From contig JAIPDU010000076.1 in NCBI GenBank assembly GCA_021737525.1, forward strand, positions 1-7,380: a stretch of DNA of 7,380 bases, written 5' to 3'. A program made the translations under genes and the position numbers. This stretch comes from Desulfohalobiaceae bacterium. GTDB taxonomy: Bacteria > Desulfobacterota > Desulfovibrionia > Desulfovibrionales > Desulfothermaceae. The notes under the pieces were generated by a model. It was not told the origin of the DNA and ran no database searches. It was given only the letters and a program-made list of their open reading frames with translations. Of this stretch, positions 1-4,055 are shown piece after piece (positions within the stretch are counted from its first letter, which is position 1; each line of letters opens with the position of its first letter).

Positions 1-662
1 CCCTTCCCGAATCCTGGGACCCGCAGCATGTCCTCCAGCTTGCGCAGCCCCACGCTGGCCAGGGAAACCAGGAGCAGATAGTAGCAGCCCACGACGAGGA
101 AGACCTCGGTATAGCGGAAGGTCCGGGCGGCCAGGATCTTCCCCTCCCCGGTCAGCTCGATGCAGGTGATAATGTAGGCCAGGGAGGAATACTTGATCAA
201 ATAGATCAGCTCGTTGCCCACGCCCGGCAGGGCCCGGCGCATGGCCTGGGGCAGGACGATGTGGAGCATGGTCTTGGCGCGGGAAAAGCCGAGGGATTCC
301 GCGGCCCGGATCTGGCCGCTCTTGATGGAAAGCAGGGCGCCCCGGATGTACTCCGAATGATAGGCCCCGCTGCACAGGGAAAACCCGGCGACCGCGGCCA
401 CGTACGGGGACAGGTAGATCCCGATGCCCGGCAGGCCGAAATAGAGCATGAAGAGCTGGACCAGCAAGGGGGTGCCGCGGAATATAGTGGCGTAGGCGGA
501 AGCGGCGCGGGAGAGCCAGGGTGGACCGAAGGTTCGGGAGAACCCGACCAGGATCCCCAGCAAAAGCCCCAGACAGGCCGAAGGGACAATCAACAGGAGC
601 GACACGAGAAGACCGTGGTTGAGCGCCGGGACAAGCTCGCTCCAGATGAAGGATGGATCCAT
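1..662 (-). CDS. Amino acid ABC transporter permease (PAAT/HisMQ type), C-terminus cut by window edge
   Basis: Inner-membrane permease subunit of a polar amino acid importer. The frame runs from ATG at 662 off the left edge without a stop, giving 220 visible residues. It has about five hydrophobic segments, beginning around residues 15-40. FRGTP lies at 61-65, and the cytoplasmic EAA loop that docks on the ATPase spans about 107-140, with GQIRAAESLGF followed by a conserved LPQA. Family members are usually 215-240 residues and end in a LEKRLxIPG-like tail; here LEDMLRVPGFGK is reached, so only a few residues should be missing. The start lies 12 nt after the ATPase stop (675), which implies co-transcription and probably translational coupling; the Shine-Dalgarno is weak. 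It probably pairs with the permease at 1780-2448 as a heterodimer. The substrate cannot be told from the sequence. Confidence 0.93.
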   Translation of the reverse strand, partial: MDPSFIWSELVPALNHGLLVSLLLIVPSACLGLLLGILVGFSRTFGPPWLSRAASAYATIFRGTPLLVQLFMLYFGLPGIGIYLSPYVAAVAGFSLCSGAYHSEYIRGALLSIKSGQIRAAESLGFSRAKTMLHIVLPQAMRRALPGVGNELIYLIKYSSLAYIITCIELTGEGKILAARTFRYTEVFLVVGCYYLLLVSLASVGLRKLEDMLRVPGFGK

Positions 663-674
663 GGCTGTCTCGCC

Positions 675-1433
675 CTAGGCGTAAAGTTCGTTGATCTTGG
701 AGCAAAAGGAGAGGGTCCTGCTTTGCTCCGGACCGGAACAGTTGAGGAGCTCCCGGGGCCCGCCCTGCTCCACGATGCGCCCCTGTTCCATGAACATGAT
801 CTCCTGGGCCAGCGTCCTGGCAAAGCCCATCTGGTGCGTGGCCATGAGCATGGTCATCCCCTTCTGGGAGAGGTCCCGGATCACCGCGAGCACCTCCCCG
901 ATGAGCTCCGGGTCCAAAGCGGAGGTGGGCTCGTCCAGCAGCAGAATGGCCGGGTCCATGGCCAGGGCCCTGGCTATGGACAGGCGCTGCTTCTGCCCTC
1001 CGGAGAGCTCGGCTGGATAGAGCCCTTTCTGCTCCCGGATACCCACGCGCTCCAGCTCGCGCTCAGCCCGCTCCGCTGCTTGGCGGGAGCTCATGCGTTT
1101 CACCTTGCGCAGGGCGATGCTCACGTTCTGCAGGGCGCTCAGGTGGTCGAAGAGGTTGAACTCCTGAAAGATCATCCCGATCTGTTGCCTGTAGGCCAGG
1201 ACTTCCCGCTTGCGGCGGAAGGTGACCTCCCTGCCTCCCAGGACGATCCGTCCGCTGTCCGGAAAGAGCAACAGATTGATGCACTGAAGGAGCGTGCTCT
1301 TGCCCCCTCCGGACGGACCGATGAGGACCTTGAGATCCCCCTTGCGGACCACCATGTCCACATCGCTCAGGATGCTCGTGCCGCTGATCGTCTTGTTCAG
1401 GCCCTCGACCCGGAGCAGTTCATCTCCAGCCAT
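675..1433 (-). CDS. Amino acid ABC transporter ATP-binding protein (GlnQ/HisP type)
   Basis: Cytoplasmic ATPase that powers the amino acid importer; 252 residues, a normal length for GlnQ/HisP proteins. All nucleotide-binding motifs are present in order: Walker A GPSGGGKST (39-47), Q-loop Gln90 in MIFQEFNLF, ABC signature LSGGQKQR (143-150), Walker B ILLLDEPTSALD (163-174) with catalytic Glu168, and switch His200 in ATHQMGF. Start choice: ATG at 1433 puts the first beta strand (LLRVEGLNK) right after the N-terminus as in relatives. An 18-residue extension from a TTG at 1487 is possible but unlikely. Neither start has a convincing Shine-Dalgarno. It is followed after 12 nt by a permease gene and preceded by a 346-bp repeat-filled gap that separates it from the rest of the operon. 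FQEFNLF differs slightly from the common FQQFNLF. Confidence 0.95.
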   Translation of the reverse strand: MAGDELLRVEGLNKTISGTSILSDVDMVVRKGDLKVLIGPSGGGKSTLLQCINLLLFPDSGRIVLGGREVTFRRKREVLAYRQQIGMIFQEFNLFDHLSALQNVSIALRKVKRMSSRQAAERAERELERVGIREQKGLYPAELSGGQKQRLSIARALAMDPAILLLDEPTSALDPELIGEVLAVIRDLSQKGMTMLMATHQMGFARTLAQEIMFMEQGRIVEQGGPRELLNCSGPEQSRTLSFCSKINELYA

Positions 1434-1445
1434 AGTTCCGCCGCC

Positions 1446-1484
1446 AGTGATCCCTTCACTCTGGCCTTGGGGCACTTCAGGCCA
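1446..1484 (-). promoter_or_regulatory. Small inverted repeats in the ATPase leader
   Basis: Two inverted repeats lie 13-51 nt upstream of the ATPase ATG. AGTGA/TCACT has a 5-nt spacer (1446-1460) and TGGCCT/AGGCCA an 11-nt spacer (1462-1484). They could form leader hairpins or an operator near the ribosome binding region. Stems of 5 and 6 bp are short enough to arise by chance. Confidence 0.25.
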
Positions 1485-1516
1485 CAATTCGTCCGAGCTC
1501 GGGGTTTTTTAGTTGA

Positions 1517-1551
1517 ATGATTGGTTATTCGCGATTCATGAACCGTGAGGC
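1517..1551. repeat. Degenerate heptamer run, 5 units
   Basis: Five consecutive 7-bp units (ATGATTG, GTTATTC, GCGATTC, ATGAACC, GTGAGGC) keep a 7-nt period while drifting in sequence. On the minus strand they read like GAATCGC/GAATAAC. This is weaker than the neighbouring arrays and accepted mainly because the same style recurs at 4030-4050. Confidence 0.45.
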
Positions 1552-1598
1552 GAAATAAGCACCGAAGGTGTGAGTGCCGAGATCTCACTCAGGCCATC

Positions 1599-1640
1599 AT
1601 CCGGCGCCCGGCATCTGTCGTCTGTCCTCTGAGCTCTGGC
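1599..1640. repeat. Degenerate heptamer array, 6 units
   Basis: Six contiguous 7-bp units: ATCCGGC, GCCCGGC, ATCTGTC, GTCTGTC, CTCTGAG, CTCTGGC. The shared pattern is approximately (A/C/G)TCYGGC. Related units recur at 1705-1774. Eight nt (TTTTCCCA) separate it from the octamer array. Confidence 0.65.
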
Positions 1641-1648
1641 TTTTCCCA

Positions 1649-1704
1649 ACCGACACACTGACTCACCGGCTCACCGACTTACTGGCTCACTGACTAACTG
1701 ACAC
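1649..1704. repeat. Octamer tandem array, 7 units
   Basis: Seven contiguous 8-bp units with consensus ACYGRCTC: ACCGACAC, ACTGACTC, ACCGGCTC, ACCGACTT, ACTGGCTC, ACTGACTA, ACTGACAC. The period changes from 7 to 8 relative to the flanking arrays. The same octamer recurs on the same strand at 3638-3677. Confidence 0.8.
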
Positions 1705-1774
1705 CCCGGACCTCCAACATCCGATCTCCGATCTCCGATATCCGACATCCGACATCCGGCCTCCGGCCTCCGGC
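1705..1774. repeat. Heptamer tandem array, 10 units
   Basis: Ten contiguous 7-bp units run without a break. They start with CCCGGAC and CTCCAAC, pass through ATCCGAT, CTCCGAT (x2), ATCCGAC (x2) and ATCCGGC, and end with CTCCGGC (x2). Changes move gradually along the array (GAT to GAC to GGC), as expected of local duplication followed by drift. It begins 6 nt downstream of the permease stop codon (1780-1782). Confidence 0.85.
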
Positions 1775-1779
1775 CAGGC

Positions 1780-2448
1780 CTAGCTGGAATAGCCCGGGAT
1801 ATAGAGCTTTTTCTCCAGCCTGTGCAGCAGATGCACCCCGGCCCAGGTCAGGCAGAAATAAATAACCCCGGCAGTGAGATAGAGGGCGAAATGCTCGTAT
1901 GTGCGCGAGGCAACGAAATGGGTTCTGGACAGGATCTCCGGCGCGCCCAGGACAAAGGCGATTGCCGAATCCTTGAGCACAATGGAATACTCGTTGGCCC
2001 AGCCGGGAATGGACGTGCGCAGGACCTGGGGCAGGATAATGGAGACCACCGCCCCGGTATCGCTCATCCCCAGCGCCCTGGCCGCCTTGAGCTGTCCGTG
2101 GGGCAGGGCCTCGATCCCTCCCCGGAAGATCTGCGACTGGTAGGCCACCCCGCGCAGCCCCAGCACCAGTGCCGCGGTCACGATGGCGGACAGATTCAGA
2201 TTGAGGGCGTTGAACAGCCCGAAGTAGAACAGGAAGAACAGGACCAGCACCGGTACGCCGCGAAAGAACCACACGTATATCGCGGCGAAATAGCGGATCG
2301 GTCGTGTGCCGTAGACCTGGCCCACGGCCATGGGCAGCCCCAGGGCAAGGCCGATGAGCATGGCCCCGAGGACTATTCCCACGGTGACCAGGCTGCCTTG
2401 CAGGATATAGGGCAGGGCGTTCTTAACCGCTAGCAGGGATTCGAGCAT
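1780..2448 (-). CDS. Amino acid ABC transporter permease (PAAT/HisMQ type)
   Basis: Inner-membrane permease of 222 residues, a normal full length. It has about five hydrophobic segments (first about 18-42, last about 186-208). FRGVP lies at 62-66, and the EAA loop spans 113-141 (EALPHGQLKAARALGM, then ILPQ), the surface that contacts the ATPase. The C-terminus LEKKLYIPGY is typical of the family. Start: ATG at 2448; no other in-frame start is convincing, and the Shine-Dalgarno is weak (AGG about 12 nt upstream). It lies 122 nt downstream of the binding protein gene and is followed by repeats that separate it from the ATPase and the second permease. It is clearly diverged from the permease at 1-662, fitting a HisQ/HisM-like heterodimer and not a recent duplication. 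Confidence 0.94.
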   Translation of the reverse strand: MLESLLAVKNALPYILQGSLVTVGIVLGAMLIGLALGLPMAVGQVYGTRPIRYFAAIYVWFFRGVPVLVLFFLFYFGLFNALNLNLSAIVTAALVLGLRGVAYQSQIFRGGIEALPHGQLKAARALGMSDTGAVVSIILPQVLRTSIPGWANEYSIVLKDSAIAFVLGAPEILSRTHFVASRTYEHFALYLTAGVIYFCLTWAGVHLLHRLEKKLYIPGYSS

Positions 2449-2480
2449 ACAAGCCAGCCTGACCGGGTATATCGTTCAAT

Positions 2481-2555
2481 CCGGACACCTGCCGGGGCAC
2501 GGCTCCCGCACCCCCGGACACCCTCTGTATCCGGCCGGCGGTTACCTGCCCCGGC
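2481..2555 (-). repeat. Inverted and direct repeats between binding protein and permease genes
   Basis: The 122-nt gap contains a perfect 9-bp inverted repeat, GCCGGGGCA (2491-2499) and TGCCCCGGC (2547-2555), with a 47-nt loop, and a 9-bp direct repeat CCGGACACC (2481-2489 and 2514-2522). A GC-rich hairpin here could protect the upstream binding-protein message from 3' decay, which is common in ABC operons where binding protein is made in excess. There is no T-run, so it is not a classical terminator. The role is inference. Confidence 0.4.
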
Positions 2556-2570
2556 TATTCCAGAAACGGC

Positions 2571-3326
2571 CTAGTGGCCGCCGGGTTCGTACTTCTGGAC
2601 CAGCTTGTCCCAGTAGGGGTCGTCCATGAGCTTTCTCAGGCCCTCGTTCAGGGTCTGGAGGAGCTCCTCGTCCCCCTTGCGCACGGCGTAGCCGAAGGAC
2701 TCCGATTTCATGCCGAAGGTGCCCAGGATGGTCACCGGCTTCTCGCTCTCGGCGTCTTTCGCCGGCGCCATATCCATGGCCGCTGCCTGGATCCGGCCGT
2801 TGACCACGTCCGCAACCGCCATGGGAGCGGAATCATAGTAGCGCAGGGTATAGCCGTAATCGTCCTGATGCGACTTGAGCCATTCTGCGCTGGTGGTTCC
2901 GCGCTGCACCCCGAGCCGCTTTCCGGACATGATCTCCTCCACGCTCAGATCCGTGTCCTGCTGAGCCACGAGGACCTTCTTCACCTTCCAGTAGGGGATG
3001 GTGAAATCCACCTGCTCCTTGCGCTTCTCGGTGATGCTCATGCCGGAAGCGATGAAGTCGATCTTCTCGCTCTTCAGGGCGGGGATGATCCCGTCCCAGT
3101 CAATGGGCATGTGGGTCACCTCGAAGCCCATCTCCTCGGCGATCCATTCCACGGCATCCACGTCAAAGCCGCTGGGCTCGCCGGACTCGTCCACATAGGC
3201 GAAGGGAGGGTAATTGGCGTCAATGCCGTTGACGTAACTCTGTCCGGCCACCGCGGAGAACGGGGCGGCAAACAGAGCCAGACCCATAGCCAGACAAACG
3301 AGCCAGAGAAGTCCTTGCTTGTTCAT
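2571..3326 (-). CDS. Periplasmic amino acid-binding protein of the ABC importer (SBP_bac_3 family)
   Basis: Captures an amino acid in the periplasm and delivers it to the permeases; 251 residues, typical for the family. The Sec signal peptide is MNKQ followed by a hydrophobic stretch to about residue 26, with likely cleavage after AVA (27). Cys11 lies in WLVC, which does not fit a lipobox, so the protein is probably soluble. Family landmarks: NYPPFAYVD (38-46), SGFDVDAVEWIAEEMG, SGMSIT (94-99), Arg102 in ITEKRKEQVDFTIPY (expected to bind the substrate carboxylate), GVQRGTTS (139-146) and Asp185 in lobe 2 (expected to bind the amino group). Start: ATG at 3326 has AGAGG 7 nt upstream; an upstream in-frame start at 3437 would bury the signal peptide. 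It is first in the transporter operon. Substrate specificity is unresolved; polar or basic amino acids are likeliest. Confidence 0.95.
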   Translation of the reverse strand: MNKQGLLWLVCLAMGLALFAAPFSAVAGQSYVNGIDANYPPFAYVDESGEPSGFDVDAVEWIAEEMGFEVTHMPIDWDGIIPALKSEKIDFIASGMSITEKRKEQVDFTIPYWKVKKVLVAQQDTDLSVEEIMSGKRLGVQRGTTSAEWLKSHQDDYGYTLRYYDSAPMAVADVVNGRIQAAAMDMAPAKDAESEKPVTILGTFGMKSESFGYAVRKGDEELLQTLNEGLRKLMDDPYWDKLVQKYEPGGH

Positions 3327-3331
3327 TCTCG

Positions 3332-3338
3332 CACCTCT
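3332..3338 (-). promoter_or_regulatory. Ribosome binding site of the binding protein gene
   Basis: On the minus strand AGAGGTG precedes the ATG at 3326, with 7 nt between AGAGG and the start codon. This fixes the start directly in front of the signal peptide. Confidence 0.7.
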
Positions 3339-3380
3339 TTTTTTACCGGTTTTGCGCCCCGGAATGAGGTCGCCCGCCTC

Positions 3381-3405
3381 TCCCGGGATATTTCGGGACA
3401 ATCCC
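3381..3405 (-). promoter_or_regulatory. Overlapping palindromes in the binding protein leader
   Basis: TCCCG (3381-3385) pairs with CGGGA (3394-3398), and the second arm overlaps another interrupted palindrome, GGGACAATCCC (3395-3405). They lie 55-79 nt upstream of the binding protein ATG, where an operator or alternative leader hairpins could act. The stems are only 4-5 bp, so this is a weak candidate. Confidence 0.25.
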
Positions 3406-3553
3406 AACAGCCGGACCGAAGCCCCTTTACCGTTCAAAGCCTCCAGATGACGAGCCGGGTCAAGGATTCGGGCAGTCCCCGATTAGCGCACGGAAGCGCC
3501 TGTTCGAGGCGGAACCCGGATCTCAGTAGCAAAATTGCGGGGCACACTCAAGT

Positions 3554-3637
3554 CGTTCCGGGTTCCGCGTTCACCGTTCAGGGTTCACCGTTCAGGGTTC
3601 GAAGATCAGAGATCGGAGGGCGAATGTTGGAAGTTGG
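3554..3637. repeat. Heptamer tandem array, 12 units
   Basis: Twelve 7-bp units stay in phase: CGTTCCG, GGTTCCG, CGTTCAC, CGTTCAG, GGTTCAC, CGTTCAG, GGTTCGA, then drifting to AGATCAG, AGATCGG, AGGGCGA, ATGTTGG, AAGTTGG. The last five, read on the minus strand (CCAACTT, CCAACAT, CCGATCT), match the CTCCAAC/ATCCGAT units of 1712-1739. The two gaps therefore share one repeat family in opposite orientation. Confidence 0.8.
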
Positions 3638-3677
3638 ACACCGAGCAACTGACCTACTGACACACCGATTCACTTTG
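3638..3677. repeat. Octamer tandem array, about 5 units
   Basis: The 8-bp units ACACCGAG, CAACTGAC, CTACTGAC, ACACCGAT and a degenerate TCACTTTG follow. The core NNACYGAY is the same octamer as at 1649-1704 and on the same strand. It abuts the preceding heptamer array with no gap. Confidence 0.65.
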
Positions 3678-3680
3678 CTC

Positions 3681-3708
3681 CGTTCCCCGTTCTGGGTTCC
3701 GGGGTCGG
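3681..3708. repeat. Heptamer tandem array, 4 units
   Basis: Four 7-bp units, CGTTCCC, CGTTCTG, GGTTCCG, GGGTCGG, resemble the CGTTCAG/GGTTCCG units of 3554-3602. They resume after the octamers, so this locus repeats the heptamer-octamer-heptamer layout of 1599-1774. Confidence 0.6.
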
Positions 3709-3729
3709 GTTAACGGATCTCTCTTTATT

Positions 3730-3756
3730 TCCTCTGTGCTCTCTGTGTTCTCTGTG
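3730..3756. repeat. Nonamer tandem repeat, 3 units
   Basis: Three contiguous 9-bp units TCCTCTGTG, CTCTCTGTG, TTCTCTGTG, followed by GTGA. From memory, CTCTGTG-type repeats ending in GTGGTGA occur between genes in many unrelated bacteria; I could not verify this here. Confidence 0.75.
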
Positions 3757-3769
3757 GTGAGTATCTGAC

Positions 3770-3936
3770 ATTAACCCGGTTAAATCCTCCTTGCCAATTT
3801 ACTTAATTATCTCAAAGTATGGTAAATTGGGGCTGTCCCGCCCTTTTAGACAAGGGCTGGAAAAAGCAAGCAGGATCCAGCCCAGGTTACCTGGGCTGGA
3901 ATTTAACCGGGTTAATTCGAAACGATTGCTTTTTCC
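3770..3936. repeat. 167-bp structured element with 16-bp terminal inverted repeats (MITE/REP-like or structured RNA)
   Basis: A perfect 16-bp inverted repeat bounds 3770-3916: ATTAACCCGGTTAAAT (3770-3785) and ATTTAACCGGGTTAAT (3901-3916). Each arm contains a 13-bp palindrome, TTAACC-N-GGTTAA. Inside are three hairpins: CCAATTTAC/GTAAATTGG (3794-3802/3822-3830), GCCCTT/AAGGGC (3840-3845/3852-3857) and a 25-bp palindrome (3876-3900). GGAAAAAGCAA (3859-3869) is also perfectly complementary to TTGCTTTTTCC (3926-3936), outside the terminal stem, so the two pairings cross. A 9-bp direct repeat GGGCTGGAA occurs at 3854-3862 and 3893-3901. There is no coding capacity and no clear target-site duplication. 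It may be a non-autonomous mobile repeat or an RNA in the glnS 3' region. Confidence 0.75.
3876..3900. terminator. 25-bp perfect palindrome, possible transcription terminator after glnS
   Basis: TCCAGCCCAGGT, one T, then ACCTGGGCTGGA: a 12-bp stem. A single-nt loop is sterically impossible, so the stem would open to about 10 bp with a 5-nt loop. On the minus strand, the direction of glnS transcription, it is followed about 10 nt later by TTTTT. That is too distant for a textbook terminator, but it is the strongest hairpin downstream of glnS. It is nested in the 3770-3936 element. Confidence 0.4.
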
Positions 3937-4029
3937 TCTATTCTCTATTTGTGGGTAAAGGGCAGGGCCAGGAGCTCTAGCTGAAGGATGCCTTTGCCGA
4001 TGAGCACCCTCTCCTTCAAAGATTACGGC

Positions 4030-4050
4030 ACTGATCGCGGATCACGGATA
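4030..4050. repeat. Short heptamer trace next to the glnS stop codon
   Basis: Three 7-bp units ACTGATC, GCGGATC, ACGGATA; on the minus strand TATCCGT, GATCCGC, GATCAGT. They begin 5 nt downstream of the glnS stop, the same placement as the array after the permease at 1780. Three degenerate units alone would be weak evidence. Confidence 0.4.
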
Positions 4051-4055
4051 ACTGC

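Larger units (their letters stand above)
1434..1779. other. 346-bp repeat-filled gap inside the ABC transporter operon
   Basis: No credible gene lies here. From the ATPase side it holds a short leader with small inverted repeats (1446-1484), then a palindrome CCGAGCTCGG (1493-1502) next to a run of six T (1505-1510). Four runs of degenerate 7- and 8-bp tandem repeats follow, occupying most of 1517-1774. The last repeat unit ends 6 nt before the permease stop codon. The gap divides binding protein plus permease from ATPase plus permease, so the ATPase needs either read-through or its own promoter; I saw no convincing -35/-10 pair. Confidence 0.8.
3327..4055. other. 729-bp intergenic region: transporter leader, tandem repeats and structured element
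   Basis: No credible protein gene. Reading leftwards from glnS, it holds a heptamer trace just after the glnS stop (4030-4050) and about 90 nt with nothing recognised (3937-4029). Next come the 3770-3936 inverted-repeat element, 9-bp repeats (3730-3756), then heptamer, octamer and heptamer arrays (3708 down to 3554). A leader to the binding protein gene contains small palindromes. A promoter for the transporter must lie here; TTGACC (3463-3458, minus strand) and TTGAGT N17 TACTGA (around 3548-3520) are the best I saw, and neither is good. Confidence 0.75.

Noticed and set aside
1493..1510. CCGAGCTCGG palindrome followed by six T on the plus strand as a terminator
   Set aside because: The palindrome has no loop, so the usable stem is 3-4 bp, and no plus-strand gene ends here.
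261..1520. Open frame of 419 codons on the plus strand across the permease and ATPase
   Set aside because: Antisense to two clear ABC transporter genes; rich in low-complexity Gly/Pro/His/Leu typical of reverse-strand translation.
1599..1774. Possible CRISPR array
   Set aside because: Units are 7-8 bp and contiguous, without the 20-40 bp repeats and unique spacers a CRISPR needs.
3327..3437. N-terminal extension of the binding protein to an in-frame start at 3437
   Set aside because: It would place 37 residues in front of a normal signal peptide, and the good ribosome binding site is at 3332-3338.
2574..3713. Open frame of 379 codons on the plus strand opposite the binding protein gene and leader
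   Set aside because: Antisense to a gene with signal peptide and family motifs, and its C-terminal part is translated tandem repeat.
3770..3916. PiggyBac-like element with TTAA target duplication
   Set aside because: TTAA does occur at both ends, but it is part of the inverted repeat itself, and such elements are not typical of bacteria; no transposase is present.
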